A stretch of DNA of 46,886 bases from Lachnospiraceae bacterium (GCA_015057635.1 SVEB01000043.1:1-46886), one strand, 5' to 3'. Numbered from the stretch's first letter, positions 25,190 through 33,573 are shown. Numbers and translations are program-made. Notes: generated by a model from the sequence alone, not told the origin.

Positions 25190-25948
25190 ATGGCGCTTTT
25201 GGATGTGAAGGATCTGGGAATCTCATTTGGAGGATTAAAGGCAGTAGAGCATGTGAATTTGTCCATTGAAAAAGGAGAGCTGTTTGGACTCATCGGGCCG
25301 AACGGGGCCGGCAAGACAACCGTATTTAATCTGCTGACCGGCGTATACCAGCCGACCTGCGGCACTATTTTGTTAAATGGAAAGAAGTTAGAGGGCAAGT
25401 CACCGGCGGAGATAAGCAGACGCGGAGTGGCCAGGACATTTCAGAATATTCGTTTATTTAAAAGGATGACCGTTTTGGAAAATGTCATGGTTGCCTTTCA
25501 TAATCAGGTGACGTATTCCTTGTTGGATGGCATGCTACACACGAAACGGTACCGGGAGGCCGAAAAACAGGTGAGAAGACAGGCTGCAACTATACTGGAT
25601 GTATTTGGCCTAGAGGACGAGAAGGATACTTTAGCAGTAAATCTTCCTTACGGAAAGCAGAGAAAGCTAGAGATTGCAAGAGCTTTAGCGACCAGTCCCC
25701 AGCTTCTTTTATTAGATGAGCCGGCAGCCGGAATGAATCCGAATGAGACAAAGGAACTGATGGATACCATTCAGCTTGTAAGAAAACAGTATGGGACTAC
25801 GATCCTTCTAATTGAACATGATATGAAACTGGTATCCGGTATCTGTGAGAAACTTCTTGTATTGAATTTTGGAACGGAACTAGCCAGCGGTGTTCCGGAA
25901 GAAGTACTAAAAAATCCCGAAGTAGTGACAGCCTACCTTGGTGAGTGA
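25190..25948 (+). CDS. livG: Branched-chain amino-acid ABC transporter ATPase LivG
   Basis: LivG is one of two ATPases that power the transporter. From ATG 25190 (AAGGAGG upstream) it is 252 residues: Walker A 36-43 (GPNGAGKT), the typical LivG stretch GVARTFQNIRLFKRMTVLENV, Walker B LLLLDEPAAGMN and the switch histidine IEHDM. The signature position reads NLPYGKQRKLEIARA, which is the normal LivG variant of LSGGQ. An in-frame earlier start exists at 25154 but lies inside livM. Confidence 0.94.
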   Translation: MALLDVKDLGISFGGLKAVEHVNLSIEKGELFGLIGPNGAGKTTVFNLLTGVYQPTCGTILLNGKKLEGKSPAEISRRGVARTFQNIRLFKRMTVLENVMVAFHNQVTYSLLDGMLHTKRYREAEKQVRRQAATILDVFGLEDEKDTLAVNLPYGKQRKLEIARALATSPQLLLLDEPAAGMNPNETKELMDTIQLVRKQYGTTILLIEHDMKLVSGICEKLLVLNFGTELASGVPEEVLKNPEVVTAYLGE

Positions 25949-25964
25949 GTGTGGAGGTGCGGTT

Positions 25965-26675
25965 ATGGCAATGTTAGCGATAAAGGATTTAGAGGTGTAC
26001 TATGGAGCCATTAGGGCGATAAAAGGAATCTCTTTTGAGGTAGAAGCAGGAGAGGTCATTGCATTAATCGGGGCAAATGGAGCTGGAAAGACTACCACGT
26101 TACATACGATTACAGGACTGGTACCGGCAAGTCATGGCTCTATTCAGTTTTTAGGTGAAGAGCTTACGAAGATTCCGGCACATAAGATTGTAACTCTCGG
26201 TATTGCCCATGTGCCGGAGGGACGCCGGATTTTTTCAGAGCTTACGGTATATGAGAATCTTCTAATGGGGGCCTATACAAGGAAAAGCCGGAAAGAAAGA
26301 GAGGAAGGCATCGCATATGTATATGAGCGTTTTCCAAGATTAATGGAGAGAGAGAAGCAGATTGCAGGCACTTTATCTGGAGGAGAGCAGCAGATGTTAG
26401 CGATGGGAAGGGCGCTTATGTCACATCCAAAGATTATGCTGTTAGATGAACCCTCTATGGGGCTTTCGCCGATTTTAGTCTCGGAGATCTTTACCATTAT
26501 CAAGGAAATCAGTGCAGCAGGCACTACGGTGCTATTGGTGGAACAGAACGCAAGAAAGGCTCTATCTATTGCAGACCGCGGATATGTTTTGGAGACTGGG
26601 AATATTGTATTAACTGGAACAGCAGATGAATTAAGGCAGAATGAATCAGTACGGAAAGCATATTTAGGGGAATGA
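25965..26675 (+). CDS. livF: Branched-chain amino-acid ABC transporter ATPase LivF
   Basis: LivF is the second ATPase. It is 236 residues from ATG 25965, with GGAGGTG upstream; an in-frame earlier start at 25938 would lie inside livG. Walker A is 36-43 (GANGAGKT), the family block HVPEGRRIFSELTVYENL is present, the signature is LSGGEQQML, Walker B is IMLLDEPSMGL and VEQN replaces the usual switch SHD pattern, as is normal for LivF. It ends the operon; no clear terminator follows. Confidence 0.94.
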   Translation: MAMLAIKDLEVYYGAIRAIKGISFEVEAGEVIALIGANGAGKTTTLHTITGLVPASHGSIQFLGEELTKIPAHKIVTLGIAHVPEGRRIFSELTVYENLLMGAYTRKSRKEREEGIAYVYERFPRLMEREKQIAGTLSGGEQQMLAMGRALMSHPKIMLLDEPSMGLSPILVSEIFTIIKEISAAGTTVLLVEQNARKALSIADRGYVLETGNIVLTGTADELRQNESVRKAYLGE

Positions 26676-26730
26676 AAGAGAATAGGATATAATGAGGGAA
26701 AATTCGTATTTTGGATTTGCGCTTTACAAG

Positions 26731-26748
26731 AGGAGGAAGAGTATGTAA
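26731..26748 (+). promoter_or_regulatory. Strong ribosome binding site followed by ATG-TAA
   Basis: AGGAGGAAGAGT (from 26731) is a near-ideal ribosome binding site, but the ATG at 26743 is followed at once by TAA. It is in frame with the aminotransferase downstream. It may be a start-stop element that holds ribosomes or supports re-initiation, or an old start destroyed by mutation. Confidence 0.45.
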
Positions 26749-26784
26749 TATTATAGAAAATACATGAAAGGAATGGTAAATCAC

Positions 26785-27972
26785 ATGATATCAGAAAAAA
26801 TGGTTTCTCTTGTAAAGAATAGTTCCGTCATTCGGGCAATGTTTGAGGAAGGAAAGAAGATGGCGAAGGAGTTCGGAGCAGAGAACGTATATGATTTCAG
26901 TCTGGGCAATCCAAGTGTGGAACCACCAAAAGAAGTAAAGCAGGCGATTCTTGATATTGTAAATAAGGAAGATGCAAATCTTGTTCACGGATATATGAGC
27001 AACTCCGGATATGAAGATGTACGTGCAGCGGTGGCTTCCTCCATCAATGCAAAGCAGGCTACCTCTTTTCATGCGGACAATATTGTAATGACAGTCGGTG
27101 CGGCAGGCGGAATGAATGTAATCTTAAAAACGCTTATTAACCCTGGTGATGAGGTAATTGCCTTTGCCCCTTACTTCGGGGAGTATAATAACTATGTAGC
27201 CAATGTGGATGGAAAATTAGTGGTAGTATCTCCAAATACGGCTACTTTTCAGCCAAATCTGCAGGAATTAGAAGAAAAGGTCACAGAGAGGACAAAGGCT
27301 GTGATCATAAATACACCGAATAATCCGACCGGTGTGGTGTATTCCGAGCAGACCATAAAGGAATTAGCGGATATCTTAAGTAGAAAACAAAAGGAATTAT
27401 CTACATCCATTTATCTTATATCGGATGAGCCGTATCGCGAGCTTGCATATGATGGCGTAGAGGTTCCTTACATTACAAAGTATTATAACAATACCGTTGT
27501 TGGATATTCATATAGCAAGTCATTGTCCCTTCCAGGAGAAAGAATCGGCTATTTGGTTCTTCCGGATGAATTAGATGATGCAGAGGATATTAAAGCTGCG
27601 GCCAATGTGGCAAATCGTATCCTGGGCTATGTCAATGCGCCATCCCTTATGCAGCGTGTCATTGCAAGATGCTTAGATGCAAAGGTGGAAGTAGAGATTT
27701 ATAACAAGAACAGGGAACTTCTATATGATGCCCTTTCCTCTTATGGCTATGAGTGCATTAAGCCGGAAGGAGCGTTCTATCTGTTTGTTAAGGCATTGGA
27801 AGAAGATGATAAGGCGTTTGCAGAACGTGCGAAGAAGCATAATATTTTAATTGTTCCGGGATCTGCATTCGCATGTCCGGGATACTGCCGTATTGCATAC
27901 TGTGTGGATTATGACATGATTAAACGAAGTCTTGCAGGATTTGAGGCGTTAGCAAAAGAATATCGCGGATAA
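26785..27972 (+). CDS. PLP-dependent aminotransferase, class I (aspartate aminotransferase-like)
   Basis: This is a fold-type I aminotransferase of 395 residues. The pyridoxal-phosphate lysine is K245 (SYSKSLSLPGERIGY); other marks are VYDFSLGNPSVEPP near the start, INTPNNPTGVVY and ISDEPYREL. The amino-acid substrate cannot be settled from sequence. Family members usually begin MISEKM.., so ATG 26785 is preferred over the in-frame ATG codons at 26764 and 26773, though its AAAGGA site is 13 nt away. A start-stop pair lies at 26743. hisC follows after 20 nt. Confidence 0.88.
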   Translation: MISEKMVSLVKNSSVIRAMFEEGKKMAKEFGAENVYDFSLGNPSVEPPKEVKQAILDIVNKEDANLVHGYMSNSGYEDVRAAVASSINAKQATSFHADNIVMTVGAAGGMNVILKTLINPGDEVIAFAPYFGEYNNYVANVDGKLVVVSPNTATFQPNLQELEEKVTERTKAVIINTPNNPTGVVYSEQTIKELADILSRKQKELSTSIYLISDEPYRELAYDGVEVPYITKYYNNTVVGYSYSKSLSLPGERIGYLVLPDELDDAEDIKAAANVANRILGYVNAPSLMQRVIARCLDAKVEVEIYNKNRELLYDALSSYGYECIKPEGAFYLFVKALEEDDKAFAERAKKHNILIVPGSAFACPGYCRIAYCVDYDMIKRSLAGFEALAKEYRG

Positions 27973-27992
27973 GACAGGAAGGAAGGCGCAGA

Positions 27993-29072
27993 ATGAAAGA
28001 ATGGAAGAATAACATTCGGTTGGTAGATCCATATGTGGCAGGAGAACAGCCACAATTTGAGCATATGATAAAGCTTAATACAAATGAAAATCCGTTTCCA
28101 CCGTCACCGCTTGTGACAGAAGTACTGAAGAACCTGAATACGGAGAAACTGAAGCTCTATCCGGATACCTCCTCTAAGGTGCTTGTTCATGAACTGGCAG
28201 AATACTATGGGCTTGATGACACCCAGATTTTTGTCGGAGTAGGCTCTGATGATGTTCTGGCAATGGCATTTCTGACATTCTTTTATTCTGATAAGCCGAT
28301 TCTGTTTGCTGATATCACCTATTCTTTTTATGAGGTATGGGCAAGTCTGTATCATATTCCATATCGTCTTGTTCCGACCGGGAAAGGCTTTACGCTTGAT
28401 AAAGAGGGGTATTATCAGGAAAATGGGGGCATTGTCATTGCAAATCCGAACGCACCTACCTCTCTTGCAGTGAGCCGTGATTTTATTGAGGATATTCTGA
28501 TTCATAATAGGAAATCCGTTGTGATTGTAGATGAGGCATATGTAGATTTTGGAGCAGAGAGCGCGCTTCCATTAATTGAGAAGTATGATAATCTTTTGGT
28601 TATTCAGACCTTTTCAAAATCCCGTTCCTTAGCCGGTATGCGGATTGGTTATGCAATGGGGAATCCGGAGTTAATTGAAGCGCTCGTAAACATTAAGAAT
28701 GCCTATAATTCTTATACAATGAATACGGCATCGATATTGTGTGGGGCAGCAGCTGTAAAAGATACCGCGTATTTTCGTAATAGCATTAAGCGAATCGTAG
28801 ATACAAGGGAATATGTACAAAATGAGCTTTTAAACATGGGATTTCAGGTGTTAGACTCAAAGACCAATTTTTTATTCATTCATCATGATAAGATTTGTGC
28901 AAAGGAGCTTTTTGATGCTTTGCGACAGGAGAATATATTTGTTCGCTATTTTAACAAGCCAGGCATCGATGACTATCTGCGTGTGACAATCGGAACAAAA
29001 GATCAGATGCAGGTATTTTTAGGATTTTTAAGCACATATTTTCAGACAACAGTGACGCATCAGAACGAATAA
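27993..29072 (+). CDS. hisC: Histidinol-phosphate aminotransferase
   Basis: HisC converts imidazole-acetol phosphate to histidinol phosphate with glutamate as amino donor. The 359-residue protein has the family N-terminal pattern IKLNTNENPFPPSP, the PLP lysine K209 (TFSKSRSLAGMRIGY), IVDEAYVDF and the C-terminal FVRYFNKPGIDDYLRVTIG. It stands outside any his operon here and next to another aminotransferase, so a role in aromatic amino-acid transamination is also possible. AAGGAAGG precedes the ATG. Confidence 0.9.
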   Translation: MKEWKNNIRLVDPYVAGEQPQFEHMIKLNTNENPFPPSPLVTEVLKNLNTEKLKLYPDTSSKVLVHELAEYYGLDDTQIFVGVGSDDVLAMAFLTFFYSDKPILFADITYSFYEVWASLYHIPYRLVPTGKGFTLDKEGYYQENGGIVIANPNAPTSLAVSRDFIEDILIHNRKSVVIVDEAYVDFGAESALPLIEKYDNLLVIQTFSKSRSLAGMRIGYAMGNPELIEALVNIKNAYNSYTMNTASILCGAAAVKDTAYFRNSIKRIVDTREYVQNELLNMGFQVLDSKTNFLFIHHDKICAKELFDALRQENIFVRYFNKPGIDDYLRVTIGTKDQMQVFLGFLSTYFQTTVTHQNE

Positions 29073-29177
29073 GGAAGGGCCAGAGGATTTAAACCAATTA
29101 GAGCGTTTGATGATATAACAAAATGTGTAAAAAAATATAGGGATTTCACAAAAAGCATACAAATTAAGGAAAAGCAC

Positions 29178-29206
29178 TGGATTAAATGTAAAAAATAGTG
29201 TATAAT
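29178..29206 (+). promoter_or_regulatory. Candidate promoter for the receiver gene
   Basis: Perfect TATAAT (29201-29206) with a weak -35 TGGATT (29178-29183) at 17-nt spacing. Confidence 0.4.
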
Positions 29207-29233
29207 GGTTTGAAGGAGATAGAAAAAAATCTA

Positions 29234-29255
29234 AATTCTAGGAGTCACTAGAATT
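29234..29255. repeat. Perfect inverted repeat just before a ribosome binding site
   Basis: AATTCTAG (29234-29241) and CTAGAATT (29248-29255) flank GAGTCA. It lies about 30 nt after the -10 box and directly against the GGAGGAGG site of the next gene, so it could be an operator or an RNA hairpin. Confidence 0.6.
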
Positions 29256-29270
29256 GGAGGAGGAAGAAAA

Positions 29271-29672
29271 GTGAAAATACTGATAGCGGAAGACGATTTT
29301 GCAAGTCGTAAATTTATGTTACGTTTCCTTTCAAAGTACGGCGAATGTGACGTTACGGTAGATGGCATGGAGGCTGTGGAAGCGTTTAAGATGGCTTTAG
29401 AGATGAACGAAGGATATGATTTGGTATGCCTTGACATTATGATGCCGGTGCTCGATGGATACCAGGCTTTAAAAGCAATTCGTGATATTGAGAAAGAAAA
29501 AGGAATATCAGAAGAGACACAGACAAAAGTAATTATGACCACCGCATTAAGTGAAGGACGGAATGTTACAAAGGCGTTTGAATTAGGATGTGTAGCATAT
29601 GCCGGAAAGCCAATTGATACTGCAAAGTTTGAGAATGTGCTGCGTAAACTGAGGTTGCTTGAAGAAGTATAG
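29271..29672 (+). CDS. Stand-alone response-regulator receiver protein (CheY-like)
   Basis: The 133-residue protein is a single receiver domain without an output domain. The acidic pocket is E7-D8-D9, the phosphoacceptor is D55 (CLDIMMPVLDGY), the signalling threonine lies in MTTAL and the conserved lysine in YAGKPID. Start is GTG 29271 with GGAGGAGG upstream. No kinase or chemotaxis gene is adjacent, so it probably works in a phosphorelay or as an adaptor. Orphan CheY-like proteins of this kind are common in clostridia. Confidence 0.9.
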   Translation: MKILIAEDDFASRKFMLRFLSKYGECDVTVDGMEAVEAFKMALEMNEGYDLVCLDIMMPVLDGYQALKAIRDIEKEKGISEETQTKVIMTTALSEGRNVTKAFELGCVAYAGKPIDTAKFENVLRKLRLLEEV

Positions 29673-29719
29673 CAAAGCAGTGATACATAGAGGAATAAGG
29701 AGATTTCCTTAGTAAAAGA

Positions 29720-29767
29720 CAGAGGCGGAAAGAAGAGTAAATATCTTCTTTAGCGCCTTTGTTTTTT
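29720..29767 (+). terminator. Terminator of the receiver gene
   Basis: CAGAGGCGGAAAGAAGA pairs with TCTTCTTTAGCGCCTTTG with small mismatches, followed by six T. Confidence 0.82.
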
Positions 29768-29814
29768 CATTCATAGAAAGGTCAGAAAGCTTTTTACGAA
29801 TGAAAAAGCTTTTT
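29762..29814 (+). promoter_or_regulatory. Second hairpin with alternative pairing
   Basis: AAAGCTTTTT (29786-29795) pairs with AAAAAGCTTT (29803-29812), followed by TT. The same 3' segment (GAATGAAAAA, 29798-29807) can instead pair with TTTTTCATTC (29762-29771), so two folds compete. Confidence 0.45.
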
Positions 29815-30122
29815 GAGGGGTACGCATGGTGTATAAGCTTTGGCGTGACAAAGTGACATCACACTGATAAAAAAGATATGCACAACTTGGAGTGACGAAG
29901 TTATTTTGTTTTAAGACAGATAAAAGACTATAAAATACAATAATAAGCAATAACATACAAAAGGATACAAAAAATACCATTATAATTTTCAAAAATGAGA
30001 AAACGATTAGAAAATGCCAAGTGGTTTATTAGAAAGCGTCAGATTCATTGATTTCCATGAACGCCTATGTTAAACTAGCGATGTTCATGATCGGTTTATG
30101 AGAGTGAAAGGGGAAGAACGTT
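29815..30122 (+). other. AT-rich intergenic region before a small Cys protein
   Basis: No gene was seen. A promoter candidate is TTGTTT-N17-TATAAA (29906-29934). A second inverted repeat, CATGAAC (30056-30062) and GTTCATG (30083-30089), lies 34 nt before the next start. Confidence 0.4.
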
Positions 30123-30335
30123 ATGAGATGTCCAAGTTGCGGAGATGATCGTTGTGTGATTATTGAGGAATCAGATACGCATCAGAAAGGCTTTGGATTC
30201 TTAAAGGGGTGCTGCGGTTATATATTAGTGGGACCAATTGGCTGGATGTGTGGTTTATGCGGTATGGGAGAGGGCCATACAGCAAGAAGATCCTATTTTG
30301 TCTGTCAGAATTGCGGACGGAAATTCCGTGCCTAG
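30123..30335 (+). CDS. Small zinc-ribbon-like protein with Gly/Cys-rich centre
   Basis: The 70-residue protein begins with MRCPSCG and ends with CQNCGRKFRA, a zinc ribbon split by a hydrophobic Gly/Cys-rich centre (GCCGYILVGPIGWMCGLCGMG, longer than the quoted core) that could insert in or lie on the membrane. There are eight cysteines in all. I know similar small proteins in clostridia but no function for them. AAAGGGGAAG precedes the ATG, and the next gene follows after 8 nt. Confidence 0.75.
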   Translation: MRCPSCGDDRCVIIEESDTHQKGFGFLKGCCGYILVGPIGWMCGLCGMGEGHTARRSYFVCQNCGRKFRA

Positions 30336-30343
30336 GGAGTATA

Positions 30344-30733
30344 ATGAATATAGAAACGAATAATCCAACGCTTGTTATATGGAAAGCGCTTATGTCATGG
30401 GGAGAATCTTTAGGATGCCACCAGATGCCGGAACGGAGCTTTTTTTTGAGGGGATATCAGTTTCCGGTCTGTGCAAGATGTACCGGTGTTATAATCGGAT
30501 ATATACTGGCGGTGCCAATATATTATATAAGTGGGTTTCATAGAAATACGTCCATATTCGGATGCTTTTCCATGTTAACAGACTGGGGAATTCAAAAGAT
30601 AAGGCTAATGGAATCTACAAATACTCGTAGGTTTCTTACGGGCCTTATAGGGGGCTTTGGCTTAATGTCGATTCAGATTGAGATAATAAGATGTGTGATT
30701 CAGCGATTAGAGAGTTGGAGCATACAAAAATAA
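30344..30733 (+). CDS. DUF2085 membrane protein
   Basis: The 129-residue protein matches the DUF2085 pattern: GCHQMPERSFFLRGYQFPVCARC (marker residues CHQ, RSF and CARC) followed by TGVIIGY. A hydrophobic segment follows at about residues 50-65, and another at about 98-115. CHQ and CxxC suggest metal or redox chemistry; no function is established to my knowledge. The frame is open from 30209, but ATG 30344 with AGGGAG upstream is the correct start by family and by site. It is probably co-transcribed with the zinc-ribbon-like gene. Confidence 0.78.
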   Translation: MNIETNNPTLVIWKALMSWGESLGCHQMPERSFFLRGYQFPVCARCTGVIIGYILAVPIYYISGFHRNTSIFGCFSMLTDWGIQKIRLMESTNTRRFLTGLIGGFGLMSIQIEIIRCVIQRLESWSIQK

Positions 30734-30751
30734 TAGAAAAGCGTAGAATGT

Positions 30752-30812
30752 AAAAATGTGCCAAGAAAGGACAGGAGATAAACTTCCCTGTCCTTTCTTG
30801 GCACATTTTTTA
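30752..30812. terminator. Terminator with a perfect 24-bp stem
   Basis: 30752-30775 pairs perfectly with 30787-30810 (core TGTGCCAAGAAAGGACAGG and its complement), with A and T runs at the ends, so it can work in both directions. Confidence 0.92.
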
Positions 30813-30883
30813 TGCTATTGTTTAGAAACCGGAAAGAGAAAACGGCAAAGCCTGAAAGGCCCGAAAAAGAAGCACTCTAGATA

Positions 30884-30912
30884 TTGACAATCGATACAGA
30901 CAGGACTATAAT
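30884..30912 (+). promoter_or_regulatory. feoA: Consensus sigma-A promoter of feoAB
   Basis: TTGACA (30884-30889), 17-nt spacer, TATAAT (30907-30912): a full consensus match. It is expected to be very strong unless repressed. Confidence 0.92.
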
Positions 30913-30914
30913 GC

Positions 30915-30949
30915 TTTTTGTAAATGATAATAATTATCAATTACAAAAA
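30915..30949 (+). promoter_or_regulatory. Fur box overlapping the feoAB start site
   Basis: TGATAAT-A-ATTATCA (30925-30939) is a perfect copy of the 7-1-7 Fur operator known from Bacillus. It lies inside a wider 35-bp palindrome (arms of 17 bp, one mismatch). Sitting just after the -10 box, it would block transcription when Fur has bound iron. Confidence 0.9.
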
Positions 30950-31058
30950 ACTTCCGATTATATCTTATGAAAAAATACATAGCAATCGGAAGGAAAGAAC
31001 CACAGAGTCTTTTATTCAGAAATGAACCGAAATAAAAAGATAGAAAAGGTGAAAAAAC

Positions 31059-31283
31059 ATGACATTAAGAGATGGAAAAAAGGGGCATCGCTACAGCGTA
31101 TGCAGCATGGAACTGGAACAGAGCACAAAGATGAGACTTCAGGCGTTAGGCCTTACCGATGGAACTAAAATTGAGGTGCTGAATTCTAAGAAGTCTGGCT
31201 CCGTCATATTTAATGTAAGAGGAACAAGACTGGCGATTGGGAAAGATATCGCGGAATGTATTGAGGTTGCGGAAATAGCATAG
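31059..31283 (+). CDS. feoA: Ferrous iron transport protein A
   Basis: FeoA is a small SH3-like cytoplasmic partner of FeoB. The 74-residue protein shows the family patterns RLQALGLTDGTKIEVLN and IFNVRGTRLAIGKDIA. It is the first gene after the Fur-controlled promoter and is followed after 16 nt by feoB. AAAAGGTG precedes the ATG. Confidence 0.93.
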   Translation: MTLRDGKKGHRYSVCSMELEQSTKMRLQALGLTDGTKIEVLNSKKSGSVIFNVRGTRLAIGKDIAECIEVAEIA

Positions 31284-31299
31284 AGAAAGAGGGAGAAAG

Positions 31300-33348
31300 A
31301 TGAAAGAAGAACTTCAAGTTGGATTTGTGGGAAATCCAAACTGTGGGAAGACAACTTTGTTCAATGCCTATACCGGGGCGAAATTAAAGGTTGCAAACTG
31401 GCCGGGCGTAACGGTTGAGAAAAAGGAAGGGGCAATGAAGTATCATAGCCATCGGTTTAAGTTAGTGGATCTTCCGGGCATCTACAGCCTCACATCCTAT
31501 ACAATGGAGGAGAAGCTGACCAGACAGTTTATCTTAGAGGATGATGTGGATGTAATCATTGACGTGGCGGATGCATCCGCGTTAGAAAGAAATCTCTATC
31601 TGACACTTCAGTTGATCGAGCTTGGAAAGCCAGTGGTATTAGCACTGAACATGATGGATATTGTAGAAGAAAGAGGTATGGAAATTGACCTTCATCGTCT
31701 GCCAGAGATGTTAGGCATTCCTTGTATTCCGGTATCTGCCAGAAAACGTACCGGACTGGATATCCTGATGCATACGGTTGCTCATCATAAAGAGAAAAAA
31801 CAGCAGATCGATTTGGAACACCAGCATCCAAACAGCAAGAAAAGCAAGCATGTGCATCCGCATCACTCTGAGTATGCCATGGTATATTCCGATGAGATAG
31901 AAGATAAGATCGATGCCGTGATCGGACGTTTAAAGGAAGCTGGATTTGAGACCAATAATTATCGCTGGCATGCGATTAAGTTATTAGAGCATGATGAAGA
32001 GATTATGGAGAAATGTCAGATTTCTTTAAAGGATATTGTGCCGGAAAGCATGGAGACACAAATCATCAATGAAAAATACGATTTTATCGACGAGGTGATA
32101 GAAGAATGCCTGGTTAATAAGTCACAAAAAGCGGCTGCTACAGATAAGGCGGATCGCCTCTTAACTCATCCGGTTTGGGGTGTTCCAATATTTTTGGGTA
32201 TTATGGCGCTTGTATTCTTTTTAACTTTTACAGTAGGGGATTTTCTAAAAGGTGGATTTGAAGTGGCACTTTCGTATATCTCGGATGCATGCTATAACGG
32301 CTTGCATGCAATGAATGCCAGCCCAGTCTTAATTTCCTTGATTGTTGACGGTATTATAGCAGGAGTTGGGGGAATCCTTACGTTCCTTCCGAACATATTT
32401 ATTCTGTTCTTAGCACTTGCATTTTTAGAGGACAGTGGCTATATGTCGCGTGTGGCATATGTAATGGACGGCTTGATGGGCAAGCTGGGCTTATCCGGAA
32501 GGGCCTTTATTCCAATGCTTCTCGGGTTTGGCTGTACCGTTCCGGCTATTATGGCATCCAGAGCATTAGAGGATGTAAGAGACAGAAGAAGAACCATCTT
32601 AGTTACTCCATTTATGTCATGCAGTGCGAGACTTCCAATCTACGTGTTATTCTCCCAGATGTTTTTCAAGGAACACGCGATGTGGGCGGCTTATTCCATG
32701 TATGTGATCGGCCTTTTGATTGCAATCCTTGTTGCATTTGTGATGCATAAAGCAAATAAGAAAAATGCGATCAGCCCACTATTAATTGAGCTACCGGAAT
32801 ATAAGACACCAAATGCCAGAACGATCTTCATCTATGTATGGGATAAAGTAAAGGATTACCTGACAAAGGCAGGAACCACTATTTTTATTGCGTCTATTAT
32901 CATTTGGTTTCTACTGAATTTCGGAACACACGGAATGGTAGACGATATGTCAGAAAGCCTTGGAGCCGCAATCGGCAAGGTAGTGGCACCATTGTTAGTG
33001 CCAGCCGGCTTAGGAATGTGGCAGGTCGTATTAGCACTGATTTCCGGTGTTGCGGCAAAGGAAGTGGTCGTATCCAGTTTTGGCGTTATCTTCGGAATCG
33101 CCAATATCAACTCTCAGGCAGGCATGGATTCTTTAGTAGCAAGTCTTGCAGGATATCATTTCGGTGCACTGAATGCGTATGCGCTGATGATCTTTTGTCT
33201 GTTATATACACCATGTGCGGCTACGATCGGTGTTATGAAGCGGGAGTTAAAGTCTACAAAATGGACATTATTTGCAGTATGTTTCCAGCTTGTGGTCGCA
33301 TGGTTGGCTGCAACGCTTGTGTTCCAGATCGGAAGCCTGTTTATATAG
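31300..33348 (+). CDS. feoB: Ferrous iron transporter B
   Basis: FeoB takes up Fe2+. The N-terminal GTPase has G1 at 11-18 (GNPNCGKT), G3 DLPG at 57-60 and G4 NMMD at 117-120. A GDI-type helical region and then about eight to ten membrane segments follow, with the two gate regions (GFGCTVPAIMASRAL and YTPCAATIGVMKRE, each with conserved Cys). At 682 residues it is of normal length. Odd feature: nine histidines between residues 158 and 189, just after the G domain. Confidence 0.96.
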   Translation: MKEELQVGFVGNPNCGKTTLFNAYTGAKLKVANWPGVTVEKKEGAMKYHSHRFKLVDLPGIYSLTSYTMEEKLTRQFILEDDVDVIIDVADASALERNLYLTLQLIELGKPVVLALNMMDIVEERGMEIDLHRLPEMLGIPCIPVSARKRTGLDILMHTVAHHKEKKQQIDLEHQHPNSKKSKHVHPHHSEYAMVYSDEIEDKIDAVIGRLKEAGFETNNYRWHAIKLLEHDEEIMEKCQISLKDIVPESMETQIINEKYDFIDEVIEECLVNKSQKAAATDKADRLLTHPVWGVPIFLGIMALVFFLTFTVGDFLKGGFEVALSYISDACYNGLHAMNASPVLISLIVDGIIAGVGGILTFLPNIFILFLALAFLEDSGYMSRVAYVMDGLMGKLGLSGRAFIPMLLGFGCTVPAIMASRALEDVRDRRRTILVTPFMSCSARLPIYVLFSQMFFKEHAMWAAYSMYVIGLLIAILVAFVMHKANKKNAISPLLIELPEYKTPNARTIFIYVWDKVKDYLTKAGTTIFIASIIIWFLLNFGTHGMVDDMSESLGAAIGKVVAPLLVPAGLGMWQVVLALISGVAAKEVVVSSFGVIFGIANINSQAGMDSLVASLAGYHFGALNAYALMIFCLLYTPCAATIGVMKRELKSTKWTLFAVCFQLVVAWLAATLVFQIGSLFI

Positions 33349-33379
33349 GAGAGTTTGTTTAATAAAAGGGGGCGTTTTT

Positions 33380-33520
33380 ATGGCGGCAACCATTATAATC
33401 GGAGTGCTGATCGCGCTTTATGCGGCGGTCATAATTCGTAAGAAAGTAAAGGACGTAAAAGCCGGGAAGTTCTGTTCCTGTGGCTGTGATTCCTGTCCTT
33501 CCAAATGTCATACAAAATAG
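33380..33520 (+). CDS. FeoB-associated Cys-rich membrane protein
   Basis: The 46-residue protein has one N-terminal membrane segment (ATIIIGVLIALYAAVII) and a basic tail ending in CSCGCDSCPSKCH, with five cysteines. It matches the family found at the end of feoAB operons in clostridia. ATG 33380 has AAAAGGGGG upstream and lies 31 nt after feoB. It may bind iron or stabilise FeoB; this is not proven. Confidence 0.85.
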   Translation: MAATIIIGVLIALYAAVIIRKKVKDVKAGKFCSCGCDSCPSKCHTK

Positions 33521-33526
33521 AAAAAG

Positions 33527-33573
33527 AAGCTGCTGGATGCGGGGACAATAAGGGGCCTGCATCCAGCAGCTTT
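33527..33573 (+). terminator. Hairpin terminator of the feo operon
   Basis: AAGCTGCTGGATGC (33527-33540) pairs with GCATCCAGCAGCTT (33559-33572) around an 18-nt loop. The T run after it is short, so it may be partial. Confidence 0.7.

Noticed and set aside
32904..33362. 152-codon frame over the end of feoB
   Set aside because: Shadow frame of feoB; arginine/serine-rich and without site or family.
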